DNA of 64,000 bases from NCBI RefSeq assembly GCF_003056345.1, contig NZ_PYWB01000007.1:124001-188000 (forward strand), read 5' to 3'. The translations under genes and the position numbers were made by a program. Numbering within the stretch: position 1 is the first letter of the stretch; each line of letters opens with the position of its first letter. The DNA comes from Devosia submarina (lineage in GTDB: Bacteria; Pseudomonadota; Alphaproteobacteria; Rhizobiales; Devosiaceae). Below, piece after piece: positions 27,090 through 36,532 of this stretch. A model generated the notes under the pieces. That model was given only the letters and a program-made list of their open reading frames with translations. It was not told where the DNA came from and searched no databases.

Positions 27090-29359
27090 CGCATGATCCG
27101 CACGGGAACCGATTTTGCTGCCGGCACCATGCTTTCCTCGGCGTGCTGCCAGAGGGGGATCAGCACATTGCATTCGGGATAATAGCCGGCGCAGCTGCCT
27201 TCCGGAATGTTGTACTTCACTACCCGCAACCCGCCCAGGGAGCGCTCGACATTGTCGTCCGTGGCTGTTGAGAGGCCTATGGTCTGGCCGTCGGCGATGC
27301 CGAAGCGTGCCATGTCCTTTTCGTTCATCAGCAAAACGTCGCGTGTGCCCTCTATGCCGCGGAAGCGATCGCTATAGCCGTAGACGGTGGTGTTGAACTG
27401 GTCATTGCTGCGCAATGTGATGAGCCGCAGCACATTGGGGTCGGTGCCATCATCGAAGCTGGCGTTGAGCGATTTGGGCAGTTTGAACAGCGCTTTGCCC
27501 GAAGGCGTTGCCCATTTGCGCGAGCTGGCGGCGATTGGCCGGCGGAAACCATGCGGCTCGTGCATCCGGCGATTAAAATCGGCAAATGTGTCGGGCCACG
27601 TCTTGGCGATCGCGTCGCGCACCAGCCCATAATCTCCGACCCATGCGTCCCATGGCACATTGGGATTGGGCGGCAGGGTCGCCTTGGCGATGCCGGCCAC
27701 GATGCAGGGCTCGGAACGCAGATCGGGCGAGGCGGGTTCGGCCATGGCCTTGGACTTGCGGATAACGGCCGTGCTGTCCTCGATGGTGACGGTCTGCTCG
27801 CCACTTGCCTGCCGATCCTTTTCGATGCGCCCCAGACACGGCAGGAGAAACGCCGTCTTGCCATTGAAAAGGTGATTGCGGTTGAGCTTGGTCGCGATCT
27901 GGACGGTGAGCCGCATATTGGGCCAGGCCTTTTCCATGCGGGAATGATCAGGCACGGCTCGCAGGAAATTGCCGCCAAGACCGACAAATGCATCGATGCT
28001 GCCGTCGATTATCCCTTCGCAGGCTTCCACGGTGCTTGTTCCCTTCTCGCGCGGCGCCGTGAATTGGTAGAGTTCCTCGAGCTTGTCGAGCGGCACGAGT
28101 TCGGGTTTTTCTGCAATGCCCACAGTACGTTGACCCTGAACATTGGAGTGTCCCCGCACGGGGCAAATGCCAGCACCCAAGCGGCCTATATTGCCGCGCA
28201 ACAGCAGCAAGTTCACAAGCATCTGGACCGCCTGGACGCCCAGCTTGTGCTGGGTAATGCCCATGCCATAGACCACCATGGCGGCCTTGGCAGATGCATA
28301 GATCTTGGCCGCGCCCTCAATGGACGCCCGGCTAAGGCCGGACTCGCGTTCGAGATCCACCCAGCTTTGTGCCATAACAAAGTCGCGGAACGCGTCCATT
28401 CCCTGTGTATGCTCGGCAAGGAAGGCGTGGTCGAGAACGCCCCCGCTCCTCCTATCTTCCTCGAATAGATAGCGGCACATGCCGATCACAACGGCAATAT
28501 CGCCGCCAGGCCGAACCTGATGGTATTCCCGGCTGATCGTTGTTTCGCTGCCGGTCAGCATCTGAACCGGGTTTTGCGGATTGATGAACCGCTCAAGCCC
28601 GCGCTCGCACAGGGGATTGAAGCTGACAATGGTGGCGCCACGATCGCTGGCTTCCTGCAATTGATGCAGCATGCGGGGCGAGTTGGAGCCCACGTTCTGC
28701 CCAAAGAAGAACAAGGCGTCGGCGTGGTCGAAATCTTCCAGGGTGACCGTGCCGACGGGTACGCCGATGCTTTCCTTAAGCCCTACCGAAGTGGATTCGT
28801 GGCACATGTTGGAGCTGTCGGGCAGATTGTTGTTGCCGTAGAGCCGGGCCAGAAGCTGGAACATATAGGCCGTTTCAAGCGAGGCGCGGCCGGATGTGTA
28901 AAACACCACGCGCCTGGGATCCTGCTCGCGAATTTCGGCGAGTTCCCGGCCGATGGTTGCAAATGCCGTTTCCCAGCCCACCGCCTCGTATTTGTCGGTC
29001 GCGGGATTGTAGCGCATCGGCGTTGTCAGGCGGCCGGCATCTTCCAGATCATGGTCCGACCAGGATTGTAGTTCGGTGATTGTGTGCTCGGCGAAAAAAG
29101 CGGGCGTAGTCCGCTTGTTGGTGAGCTCCCAAAAAGTCGCCTTGGCGCCGTTTTCGCAGAACTCGGCGGTATGGGGTGGCACGGGCTTGGCCCAGGCGCA
29201 GCTGACGCAGGCAAAGCCATCGGGCTTGTTCTGCTTGGCAAGGATGGGTCCGCCCCGACCCATGACGCCCTGCTCCGCCATGTATTTGGTAACGGACTTG
29301 GCCGAGCCCCACCCGCCAGCCGGACCACTATAGGGCGCGATATGGGTGTGGCGGGGCAT
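27086..29359 (-). CDS. FdhF/YdeP-type molybdopterin oxidoreductase
   Basis: A 757-residue enzyme of the formate-dehydrogenase-alpha-like group that includes E. coli YdeP. Only two cysteines, Cys51 and Cys54 (ACVSCAWAKP), stand where larger Fdh proteins have a four-Cys cluster site. Molybdopterin-binding segments (FFGQNVGSNSPRM, CPVRGHSNVQGQRT) are present. The start at 29359 has GGAGAG upstream; in-frame ATGs further up lack this. No signal peptide is seen, so it is probably cytoplasmic. Its direct product is not certain: formate is suggested by coupling to fdhD, but YdeP-like proteins are linked to acid resistance without a proven substrate. Confidence 0.85.
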   Translation of the reverse strand: MPRHTHIAPYSGPAGGWGSAKSVTKYMAEQGVMGRGGPILAKQNKPDGFACVSCAWAKPVPPHTAEFCENGAKATFWELTNKRTTPAFFAEHTITELQSWSDHDLEDAGRLTTPMRYNPATDKYEAVGWETAFATIGRELAEIREQDPRRVVFYTSGRASLETAYMFQLLARLYGNNNLPDSSNMCHESTSVGLKESIGVPVGTVTLEDFDHADALFFFGQNVGSNSPRMLHQLQEASDRGATIVSFNPLCERGLERFINPQNPVQMLTGSETTISREYHQVRPGGDIAVVIGMCRYLFEEDRRSGGVLDHAFLAEHTQGMDAFRDFVMAQSWVDLERESGLSRASIEGAAKIYASAKAAMVVYGMGITQHKLGVQAVQMLVNLLLLRGNIGRLGAGICPVRGHSNVQGQRTVGIAEKPELVPLDKLEELYQFTAPREKGTSTVEACEGIIDGSIDAFVGLGGNFLRAVPDHSRMEKAWPNMRLTVQIATKLNRNHLFNGKTAFLLPCLGRIEKDRQASGEQTVTIEDSTAVIRKSKAMAEPASPDLRSEPCIVAGIAKATLPPNPNVPWDAWVGDYGLVRDAIAKTWPDTFADFNRRMHEPHGFRRPIAASSRKWATPSGKALFKLPKSLNASFDDGTDPNVLRLITLRSNDQFNTTVYGYSDRFRGIEGTRDVLLMNEKDMARFGIADGQTIGLSTATDDNVERSLGGLRVVKYNIPEGSCAGYYPECNVLIPLWQHAEESMVPAAKSVPVRIMR

Positions 29360-29532
29360 GGCACTCTCCGGGGCTTGGTCTGGATCCATAGACCTAACGA
29401 CGCGAACGATTGCGCGTTCCGGCCGTTTGAGGGTGCTTGAACACTTTATCGCCAAACCAATGCTCAAGCTGGAGCGCAGGCGGAAAGTTGCTGCCAAGGG
29501 AGAAGCCGATTTCAAACGAAACCTACACATTG

Positions 29533-29697
29533 ATGGGATTGGGCGTGGGGGCCATCCTCATTGTCTGGCTTGTCTTTTCCGTCTTCAAGAAGATCCTGGG
29601 ATTGTTGTTTCTCGCGGCTCTCGCCTTCGGCGCCTGGGTCTTGTGGAACAATCCGGCCCTGCTGCAACGGCTGCTCAATTCCCTGCCGGTGCCATGA
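29533..29697 (+). CDS. Small membrane protein, unknown
   Basis: A protein of about 54 residues from ATG 29533, with two adjacent hydrophobic stretches (GVGAILIVWLVFSVF and ILGLLFLAALAFGAWVLW). The open frame reaches back to 29437 and a TTG at 29530 is another possible start; no start has a convincing ribosome site. It is divergent from the dehydrogenase. I do not recognise the family. Confidence 0.45.
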   Translation: MGLGVGAILIVWLVFSVFKKILGLLFLAALAFGAWVLWNNPALLQRLLNSLPVP

Positions 29698-29815
29698 TGA
29701 TCATGGGCAAATGGCCAGGTTTTCGAACCTTAATGGGGCAAGGCAGTTCTAGGTGAGGGAGCGCCTCGGCTTGAGGCTGCGCTGTTTCGTAAAAGCCTAG
29801 CGGAGAATCAGCCCC

Positions 29816-30334
29816 TTGCAGCAGATCACGGAAATGCTCGCCTTGACGCGGCCAGTGCTGGATACGGCCATTCGCAGCACAGTTGCCTTTCTGCTCCTTG
29901 TGGCGCTCATCCGCATCGTCCCCAAGCGCAACACGGGAAGAATCTCCCCGAACGACATGTTGATCCTTATCATCGTCGGCACAATGGGCGCCGATGCCAT
30001 CACGGGCGGCTCGGAGTCGGTGGGCGACCTGCTATTGATGACGGTGATGGTGCTGGCCTGGGGCTATATGCTCGACCTGCTCGAATTTCATTTTCCGTTC
30101 GTGCGGCGCCTGATGCGGCACGAACAAACCCTGCTGATCAAGGACGGCCGTTACCTCAGGAAAAACATGCGCCGGGAACTCGTCACCGAGGAAGAGATGC
30201 TCTCCGTAATGCGCACGGAAGGGATCAAATCGGTAAGCCAAGTCAGCGCTGCGGTTCTCGAAGCAGACGGCGAGATCAGCATTCTGAAAAGAGGCGGAGG
30301 CCCGGACGAGACTTTGCCGGGCGGCAGCGCTTAG
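29816..30334 (+). CDS. DUF421 (YetF-like) membrane protein
   Basis: A 172-residue protein. Two or three N-terminal helices (STVAFLLLVALIRIV, DMLILIIVGTMGADAI, LLLMTVMVLAWGYMLDLL) are followed by a cytosolic domain from about residue 95 with the DUF421 pattern (LLIKDGRYLRKNMRRELVTEEEMLSVMRTEGI). Function of the family is unknown. The TTG at 29816 follows GGAGA by nine bases; ATG 29834 is the alternative. Confidence 0.82.
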   Translation: MQQITEMLALTRPVLDTAIRSTVAFLLLVALIRIVPKRNTGRISPNDMLILIIVGTMGADAITGGSESVGDLLLMTVMVLAWGYMLDLLEFHFPFVRRLMRHEQTLLIKDGRYLRKNMRRELVTEEEMLSVMRTEGIKSVSQVSAAVLEADGEISILKRGGGPDETLPGGSA

Positions 30335-30372
30335 GCGAGGCTCGCGCCAGTGTGGCTAGAAGTCATGGAAAA

Positions 30373-30465
30373 TGGCGGAGAGGAAGGGATTCGAACCCTC
30401 GAGACAGTTCATCACCATCTGCGCCCTTAGCAGGGGCGTGCCTTCGACCACTCGGCCACCTCTCC
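30373..30465 (-). tRNA. tRNA-Ser(GCT)
   Basis: On the minus strand a 93-nt class-II tRNA starts GGAGAGG at 30465 and ends CCTCTCC-G-CCA at 30373, so the CCA is encoded. The anticodon stem-loop CGCCC-CTGCTAA-GGGCG gives GCT, reading AGC/AGT serine codons. The D arm (TGGCCGAGTGG), a long variable arm and the T arm with GGTTCGAATCC are complete. Confidence 0.95.
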
Positions 30466-30647
30466 GGCACGGGGTGGATAGCGGGGGGCGGAGGGGATGG
30501 CAAGCTGTTTTTGGGATGGCGCACAGGTGCATGCGTGGAAGCGGCGGCTTTGAGAGCAAAACAATTGCTTGCGCGACGAAATCGCCATGAGAATGTCGCA
30601 TGGGCGGTGTTGGGTCGAATCAGAGGCCCTGGCCAGGAGAATGGCGC

Positions 30648-31187
30648 ATGAGCGGAGGGATTGTTGCGCAGGCGCGGCTGCGCGGTGGTTTGGCCATTGG
30701 CTTGTGTGCGCTGGGCCTGCAGGGGATTGCCGCACAGGACGTCCTCTTGCCGCCGCCGCACCCGATCGAAGGGACTTGGCGAACCGTGCTCAATTCGGAA
30801 GTGACGATTGCCGCCTGCCCTGAGGGGTTTTGCGGCACGCTGAGCAATATTGTGGTGCCGAGCGAAGGGTTGACGGCCGAAGAGCTTGCGGCGGCGCAGG
30901 CCATGCCGCCCGAAAGCTTCACCGACCAGCGCAACAAGGACCCCAATCTGCGCAGCCGGCCGATGCTGGGGCTGCAGATCCTGACTTTGCGGCCCAGCGA
31001 CGAGCCGCATGTGCTTGATGGGGATATCTATAACCCGCAGGACGGCAATACGTATTCGGGTTATGTGGAAATGCTTGGGCCGGACCAGGTGCGGCTCAAT
31101 GGCTGTGTGCTGTTCAATGTCCTATGCCGCGGCGAGGACTGGGTCCGGGTGATTCCCGAACCCGAGGACGGCGCGGCGGCGCAATAG
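30648..31187 (+). CDS. DUF2147 domain secreted protein
   Basis: A 179-residue protein. The N-terminus has a hydrophobic signal (GGLAIGLCALGLQGIAA-QD). The DUF2147 pattern covers about 38-170: IEGTWRTVLNSEVTIAACPEGFCGTL and later DGDIYNPQDGNTYSGYVEM. DUF2147 proteins are small beta-rich envelope proteins of unknown role. ATG 30648 has AGGAGA eight bases upstream. Its stop abuts the stop of the convergent GST gene with no gap. Confidence 0.8.
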   Translation: MSGGIVAQARLRGGLAIGLCALGLQGIAAQDVLLPPPHPIEGTWRTVLNSEVTIAACPEGFCGTLSNIVVPSEGLTAEELAAAQAMPPESFTDQRNKDPNLRSRPMLGLQILTLRPSDEPHVLDGDIYNPQDGNTYSGYVEMLGPDQVRLNGCVLFNVLCRGEDWVRVIPEPEDGAAAQ

Positions 31188-31886
31188 CTAGCGCTGGTTG
31201 AACAGGATCTTTTGAGCGTCCTTGTCCTTGCTCAGATCGCTTGATGGCGCATCCTTGCCCCATTGGAGGCCGCGCGCAACGGCAGGACGGCTGTTGAGGC
31301 GCTCGATCCAGGCGAGGACATTGGGATATTCCTCGCGCGTGATGCCGTAGCGCTCCCAAGACTGGGCCCAGCCGATGGAGGCTATGTCGGCGATGGAATA
31401 TTCGCCGGCGATGTATTGGCGGCCTTCCAGCTGGGTGTTGAGGACGCGGAACAGGCGGTGGGTTTCGTCGCTGTAGCGCTTCTGGGCGTAGGGGATTTTC
31501 TCGGGGGCATAAACGTTGAAGTGGTTGTTCTGCCCCAGCATGGGGCCGAAGCCGCCGACCTGCCAGAACAGCCATTCATCGACCTTGACCTGGGTGCGCA
31601 TGTCTGTGGGATAGAACTGGCCGAATTTGAGGCCGAGATATTTCAGGATCGCACCCGATTCAAAGATCGAGATGGGCTCGCCGCCAGGGCCTTCGGGATC
31701 GACGATGGCGGGGATCTTGTTGTTGGGCGAGATGGCCAGGAACTCGGGCTTGAACTGATCGCCCTTGCCGATATCGATGCGATGGTAGTTCCACGGCACG
31801 CCCAGTTCCTCGAGCATCATATGGACCTTTTGCCCATTTGGCGTGGGCAGGGAATAGGCTTCAATCGGCTTGGTCTGGCTGGTCAT
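31188..31886 (-). CDS. Glutathione S-transferase, YfcG/YghU-like
   Basis: A 232-residue GST. The thioredoxin-like N-domain (YSLPTPNGQKVHMMLEELG, with cis-Pro in NNKIPAIVD and glutathione-binding IFESGAIL) is followed by an all-helical C-domain (GQNNHFNVYAPEKIPYA). The TPNGQK motif is typical of the nu-class YfcG/YghU/Ure2-like proteins, which act as disulfide reductases. Cytoplasmic. Confidence 0.9.
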   Translation of the reverse strand: MTSQTKPIEAYSLPTPNGQKVHMMLEELGVPWNYHRIDIGKGDQFKPEFLAISPNNKIPAIVDPEGPGGEPISIFESGAILKYLGLKFGQFYPTDMRTQVKVDEWLFWQVGGFGPMLGQNNHFNVYAPEKIPYAQKRYSDETHRLFRVLNTQLEGRQYIAGEYSIADIASIGWAQSWERYGITREEYPNVLAWIERLNSRPAVARGLQWGKDAPSSDLSKDKDAQKILFNQR

Positions 31887-31968
31887 AATAATTGTCCACT
31901 GGTGAAACCGTCATCACCATATCGGTCGTTTACGATGAAGGGCAAGCCGCGCGGCCTGCCCTTCGTTG

Positions 31969-32409
31969 TTAGCCACGGCGGACAATCGTCTGCGGGCGGC
32001 CATTGCCACGCAGGGCCGGCGATACGCCCTGGGGGTCGACCGTTGCCACGACGCGATGCCGAAAGGCGGCGAACATGAAAGTGGGCGTGACATTGACCGG
32101 TTCGTCGAACTGGATGGTGAGCTTGAAGTGCTGCCCCGCCCCCAGCATCTGGACGCCTATCAGCACGCCCCTGAACGGCTGGTCGAGATAGGTGCCATGG
32201 ACGTGCTGGCCCAATTGGAACGGGGCGACGACGCCATCGGGCAGGCTGGCGCGAGCGGTGTTCCAATCGCGAAAGCCATGCGCTTTGGCAATTGCTTCGA
32301 GGGCTTCTGAATGGGTGAGGGTTTCGCCAGCGGCAGAACGCTGTTCGCGCAGAGCCTTGGCTTCAGACTTCAGGGTCTGGACGGATTGTGTATCGAGTGA
32401 AAACGACAT
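31969..32409 (-). CDS. Glyoxalase-superfamily-like small protein
   Basis: A 146-residue protein. Residues 8-55 form a helical unit (LKSEAKALREQRSAAGETL, HSEALEAIAKAHGFRDWNT), as in rhizobial proteins annotated as glyoxalase superfamily. The rest is beta-rich (FQLGQHVHGTYLDQPFRGVLIG). A direct enzymatic role is not evident. ATG 32409 has GAGAG upstream; an earlier in-frame start at 32445 is possible. Confidence 0.6.
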   Translation of the reverse strand: MSFSLDTQSVQTLKSEAKALREQRSAAGETLTHSEALEAIAKAHGFRDWNTARASLPDGVVAPFQLGQHVHGTYLDQPFRGVLIGVQMLGAGQHFKLTIQFDEPVNVTPTFMFAAFRHRVVATVDPQGVSPALRGNGRPQTIVRRG

Positions 32410-32728
32410 GTCAGGTCTCTCATTTGCATGAGGCGCCTCTTGCATGGGGCTCGCATTGCCATGACGCGCCTCGCAAAGATGAACCGATGTTCGTGTCTTT
32501 GGCTCGGGACTGACTTCACCATCGGATTGCTATCCGGCGAGCGGCAGGCGTCAGCGGCCCTGGCTCGGATATGATCGGCTAAGCGCCGATTGTCAATGCA
32601 GGGATCAATCGCGGTGATGGCGTGATCAGAGATATGTGTTGGGCGAAGCTGCCATGGCGGGCTATGGGCTGGTATCTCGGGATGCATTCCGGCGCGGGCC
32701 GGGATGACATTGTGGTTGGGGATTTCTG

Positions 32729-33496
32729 ATGATTGAAGCGCTGTTCCTTCTTGTCGCGGGCCTTTTGGGCGGCGCGGTCAATTCGCTCGCGGGTGGGGGA
32801 TCGTTTATCGTCTTTCCGGCGCTGCTCTTTGTTGGCGTGCCGCCGGTGATCGCCAATGCGTCTAATACCTATGCCGCCCTGCCCGGCTATGCGAGCGGTG
32901 CTGTCGGGTATTGGCACGCCATGGCCAAGTACAAGGACCGGCTGGTGCTCTACGGCATCATGGCGGCGGTGTTCGGCTATATCGGCGCGGAACTGCTGCT
33001 GGTGGTGACGGACGAGCAGTTTTCGCTCGTCGTACCATGGCTGATGCTGTTTGCCGTGTTGCTGTTTGCATTTGGCAACCAGATCAGTGCGTTTGTAGCC
33101 GCCAAGGGTGGTGGAAGCCGGGGCATGAAGGCTGCCGGATCAGCGCTGCTGCTCGCGTTTCTGGCGCTTGTCTGCATCTATGGCGGGTTCTTCAATGCGG
33201 GCCTTGGCATTTTGCTGCTGGCGTTTCTCGCGACGACCGGGATGAGCGACATCCATGCCATGAACGGGCTCAAGCTTTATGTGTCGGCCATTGTCGCGCT
33301 GGTTGCGGTGGCGCGCTTTGCCCTTAACGGATCCATCGACTGGTTCCATGGCTCGATAGCGCTGGCCGGCGTGGTGGTTGGAGGGTATCTGGCCGCCAAG
33401 AATGCGCATCTCATCCCTGCCAAGTGGATCCGGCTGGGCGTGATTGTGTATGGCGTGTTCATGACCGGGTATTTCTTTTGGGGGGCCTATCTTTGA
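32729..33496 (+). CDS. TauE/SafE family membrane transporter
   Basis: A 255-residue protein with about eight membrane helices and the family opening GGAVNSLAGGGSFIVFPALL, repeated in part as CIYGGFFNAGLGILLLAFL. The family exports sulfite, sulfoacetate or related anions, but many members are uncharacterised. It stands alone; the 283 bp before it hold no gene I can support. Confidence 0.88.
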   Translation: MIEALFLLVAGLLGGAVNSLAGGGSFIVFPALLFVGVPPVIANASNTYAALPGYASGAVGYWHAMAKYKDRLVLYGIMAAVFGYIGAELLLVVTDEQFSLVVPWLMLFAVLLFAFGNQISAFVAAKGGGSRGMKAAGSALLLAFLALVCIYGGFFNAGLGILLLAFLATTGMSDIHAMNGLKLYVSAIVALVAVARFALNGSIDWFHGSIALAGVVVGGYLAAKNAHLIPAKWIRLGVIVYGVFMTGYFFWGAYL

Positions 33497-33512
33497 AGGT
33501 AGGCGCAAGCTC

Positions 33513-33602
33513 GATCGTCACCCTTGGGTTGGACCCAAGGGCTCAAATTGATTCCCGCCAGGTAGGTACAGGGCGCTCGGATCAAGCCCTAAGGTGACGA
33601 TC
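33513..33602. repeat. Family-A nested palindrome (A2)
   Basis: A 90-bp element with inverted ends GATCGTCACCCTT and AAGGTGACGATC, and an inner CTTGGGTTGGACCCAAG hairpin. It fills the gap between the convergent TauE and molybdopterin oxidoreductase genes, the same setting as copy A1. Confidence 0.8.
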
Positions 33603-33619
33603 GGGGGGCGGCGGCGAGC

Positions 33620-35722
33620 TCAGGCCGGTAGTTCAGCCTTTCTGATCCACACTGCGGCGTCGTGGAAGGCGGCGCCGCCGAAGGGGGGCGCGGGGGTGGA
33701 ATTGGTGAGGGCATTGATGCCCTTGCCGTTGCGGTGTGACTTGTTCTTGTGCAGGCCCTCTGCGATCAGCACGCCTGTGGGCAAGCCGGTGCGCACGTGG
33801 GCGGTGAGTTCCACTGAGCCGCGGCGATTGCCCAGGGTAACGGCGCTGCCATCTTCGATTTGAAGGCGTGCGGCGTCCTCGGGGTGAATGAAGACCGAGG
33901 GGACGCCTTCACGCTTTTGGCTGCCGGGTGTTTCATTGAAGCTTGAGTTGAGGAACCCGCGCGCCGGGCTGGTGGCGAGGCGGAAGGGATGCTCGTCGTC
34001 GGTTTCTTCGGTGATGGCCCAGTGGTCGGCGAAGCGGGGCATGTCCGAGGGATCGCACGTCCAGAGATAGCCCTTCTTGTCGGCGACATCTTGCCAGTTC
34101 GGCTTGAAGCGGAAGCGCTTGTCGGGCCAGCTAAACCCATCGGCAAAGCGCGCAACGGCATCGGGTCGCTCGCGATCGACGAAGCCGATTTTTTCGACCT
34201 CCTCCAGCGCGGGATAGTTGGAGCGGCGGAAGGTTTCGGCGATGAGGTCGCGGTCCCCTGCCCTGAAGCTCGGATCGTCAAGACCGAGCCGCAGCGCCAA
34301 GGCATTAATGACTTCATGGTTGGAGCGGGTTTCGCCAGGGCGTTCGACCACGGCGGGGCCATAGAGCACGCGCGTATGGCCCCCGCGGGTGTAGTAATCA
34401 TTGTGCTCGAGGAACATGGTCGCGGGCAGGACGATATCGGCCAGTTCGGCTGTTTCCGTCATGAACTGCTCGTGCACCACGGTGAAGAGGTCCTCGCGCT
34501 CGAAGCCTTGGCGCGTCAGGTTCTGATCGGGCGCGACGGAGGCGGGATTGGTGTTCTGGATCAGCAAAGCCTTGACCGGACCGCCGCCTTTGAGCGCACG
34601 GCTGTCACCGGTCAGAACGGCCCCAATCTCGGACATGTCCAGCCAGCGCGGATCGCCCTTTTGCAGGCCGGGGCCGGTGATGGCCGATTTGTCGAGGCGC
34701 CAAGTGCCGGAGTTGGAATGAAAGGCACCGCCGCCGCGATGTTGCCAGGCGCCGGTCATCGCCGAAATGCACAGGGCCGCGTGCATGGCCGTTGCGCCGT
34801 TGCGCTGGCGGGTGAAGCCATAGCCCAAGCGGAAATAGGAGCGTGGCGTTGTTCCAACGAGATGGGCAAAGGCGGTAATTTCTTCGACCGTCAGCCCGGT
34901 GATTTGGGCAGCCCATTCAGGCGTTTTGCTTGCCAAATGTGCCTGGAAATCGCCATCGAAGTCCGTGTATTTGGCCACAAAGGCGCGGTCGGCGAGATTG
35001 TCGCGCAGGAGCACGTGCATGACGGCTGTGGCCAGGGCCCCGTCTGTGCCGGGGCGCAGGATCAGGCCCATGTCAGCCTGGGCCATGGTAGCGGTCTGGT
35101 AAATATCGACGACCACGACCTTGGCGCCACGGTCCTTGCGGGCCCGCATGGCGTGGGTCATAACATTGACCTGGGTGTGGACGGCATTGGTGCCCCAGAT
35201 CACCACGCAATCGCTTTCGGCCATTTGTTCAGGGTTGACGCCGCCCAGCATGCCCGTGCCGGCGATATAACCGGGCCAGGAGGTTCCGGTGCAGATCGTG
35301 TCGTATTGACGGGAATAGCCTTTTGCCGCGCGCAGGCGCTCTATGCCGTCGCGCTGCACATGGCCCATGGTGCCGGCATAGAAATATGGCCAGATGGCTT
35401 CTGGTCCGTGCTCGGCTTCGATCTCGCGAAAACGCTGGGCGATTTCATCCAGCGCCTCGTCCCAGCTAATACGGATGAAGAGGCCACTGCCCTTGGGGCC
35501 GGAGCGACGCAGGGGATGGGTCAGGCGCTCTGGATGGTGGATGCGCTCGGCATAGCGAGCGACTTTTTCGCAGATCACGCCGGCTGTGTAGGGATCGTCC
35601 TTGGCGCCGCGCACGCGCCCGATGGTGGAAGCGTCGATGATGTCCACGTCGAGCGCACAGGCTGACGGGCAATCATGCGGGCACACGGAGCGGGCAGTGC
35701 GAAGGGCTACGGGCTTGTTCAT
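33620..35722 (-). CDS. Molybdopterin oxidoreductase with N-terminal 4Fe-4S site
   Basis: A 700-residue member of the DMSO-reductase superfamily. Cys14, Cys18, Cys22 and Cys51 (VCPHDCPSACAL, GVICEK) form a complete 4Fe-4S site. Pterin-binding blocks (VIWGTNAVHTQVN, FRLGYGFTRQRNG) and a C-terminal cofactor-closing domain (GFLNSSFNETPGSQKREG) are present. No Tat signal is seen, so it is cytoplasmic. No electron-transfer subunits are adjacent; substrate unknown. Confidence 0.87.
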   Translation of the reverse strand: MNKPVALRTARSVCPHDCPSACALDVDIIDASTIGRVRGAKDDPYTAGVICEKVARYAERIHHPERLTHPLRRSGPKGSGLFIRISWDEALDEIAQRFREIEAEHGPEAIWPYFYAGTMGHVQRDGIERLRAAKGYSRQYDTICTGTSWPGYIAGTGMLGGVNPEQMAESDCVVIWGTNAVHTQVNVMTHAMRARKDRGAKVVVVDIYQTATMAQADMGLILRPGTDGALATAVMHVLLRDNLADRAFVAKYTDFDGDFQAHLASKTPEWAAQITGLTVEEITAFAHLVGTTPRSYFRLGYGFTRQRNGATAMHAALCISAMTGAWQHRGGGAFHSNSGTWRLDKSAITGPGLQKGDPRWLDMSEIGAVLTGDSRALKGGGPVKALLIQNTNPASVAPDQNLTRQGFEREDLFTVVHEQFMTETAELADIVLPATMFLEHNDYYTRGGHTRVLYGPAVVERPGETRSNHEVINALALRLGLDDPSFRAGDRDLIAETFRRSNYPALEEVEKIGFVDRERPDAVARFADGFSWPDKRFRFKPNWQDVADKKGYLWTCDPSDMPRFADHWAITEETDDEHPFRLATSPARGFLNSSFNETPGSQKREGVPSVFIHPEDAARLQIEDGSAVTLGNRRGSVELTAHVRTGLPTGVLIAEGLHKNKSHRNGKGINALTNSTPAPPFGGAAFHDAAVWIRKAELPA

Positions 35723-36127
35723 GGGCCGAGATTATCTGAGCGGCCGGGTTGGCTCAAATGAATTGGGGTGATGGGGGGTATTCCGGGGCGCTATAGGCGT
35801 GCCGAAGCGCCCGCCTCGAATGCGGTTGTTCCAGCGTGCAAGTGGCGAGGCAATGCCTCGAAAGTGTTTAATGTGTGTGAGACAGAGCCTCGCCACCTGC
35901 GATGGGATTTTCCGGCGCGCGCGACTCTGGTCCCTGAGCCTCCCAGAGGCATTGGTGACACTTCCGCTTGCCTACGGGGATCACGAACATCCCCGCCCCA
36001 TCTGACAACCACACTAGCCGGTTCGCGCGACCCGCTGGGTGATGTGGTTGGTGAGGGGAGGATAGCGCGGGTTTGGGGCGGGGGGAGAAGGGGGAGAAAT
36101 TGGGGGTGGAAAAGCCCCCCTCCCTGG

Positions 36128-36148
36128 CCCTCCCCGCAAGGGGGAGGG
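36128..36148. repeat. CCCTCCCC/GGGGAGGG hairpin
   Basis: Eight-base arms at 36128-36135 and 36141-36148 around a GCAAG loop. The type is common between rhizobial genes. No T-tract follows, so it is not a classical terminator. Confidence 0.7.
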
Positions 36149-36194
36149 TGAACCTAGTGGGTGGGTGGCCACCGATGCCACTCACAAGCGCGGT

Positions 36195-36314
36195 GTCATC
36201 CCGGGCTCGACCCGAGATCCATCCTGAGATGGTCGTTTTTGGAGGTGGTCGCTCGGTCAACCCTGCGGCTGCGGAAGGATCTCGAGATGGGCCCCGGGTC
36301 GGACCCGGGGTGAC
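36195..36314. repeat. Family-C 120-bp palindromic element
   Basis: Inverted ends GTCATCCCGGG (36195-36205) and CCCGGGGTGAC (36304-36314) enclose arms such as GAGATCCATCC and GGATCTCGAGATGG. Overall plan (outer GTCA.../...TGAC with nested hairpins) matches family A, so A and C may share an origin. Confidence 0.75.
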
Positions 36315-36344
36315 ATCGTGGATGTGGCGGGCTGGTGCCCCCCC

Positions 36345-36433
36345 GATCGTCATCGCCAGCCTGACCCGAGGAGACTGTACTTGTGGAGCGTGGGTAAAGT
36401 GTAGAGCCCTCTAGTCAGGCCCAGGGTGACGAT
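36345..36433. repeat. Family-A palindrome (A3)
   Basis: An 89-bp copy close to A4 and A5 over its whole length, including the internal GAGGAGACTGTACTTGTGG stretch. The right arm has drifted (CTCTAGTCAGGCCCAGGGTGAC), so the inner hairpin is weaker. Confidence 0.85.
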
Positions 36434-36467
36434 TGGAGGGTGGGGTAGATGAGGTTCAAGCAGTAGA

Positions 36468-36496
36468 CCTCATGGTGAGCCTGTCGAACCAGGAGG
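36468..36496. repeat. Single family-B palindrome (B4)
   Basis: One 29-bp hairpin of the CATGGT type lying between A3 and A4, with the conserved loop core GAGCCTGTCGA. Confidence 0.85.
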
Positions 36497-36532
36497 CCTT
36501 CTTTGGATGAGGTGAGATGCCGCCACATCCCG

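Noticed and set aside
33989..35665. A 558-codon open frame on the plus strand inside the molybdopterin oxidoreductase gene.
   Set aside because: It is antisense to a clear 700-residue enzyme with intact motifs, in a GC-rich gene where the opposite strand often stays open; the peptide resembles no protein and is low in structure.
35768..36414. Short open frames in the repeat-rich gap.
   Set aside because: They run through palindromic elements, lack ribosome sites and change frame with each repeat copy.
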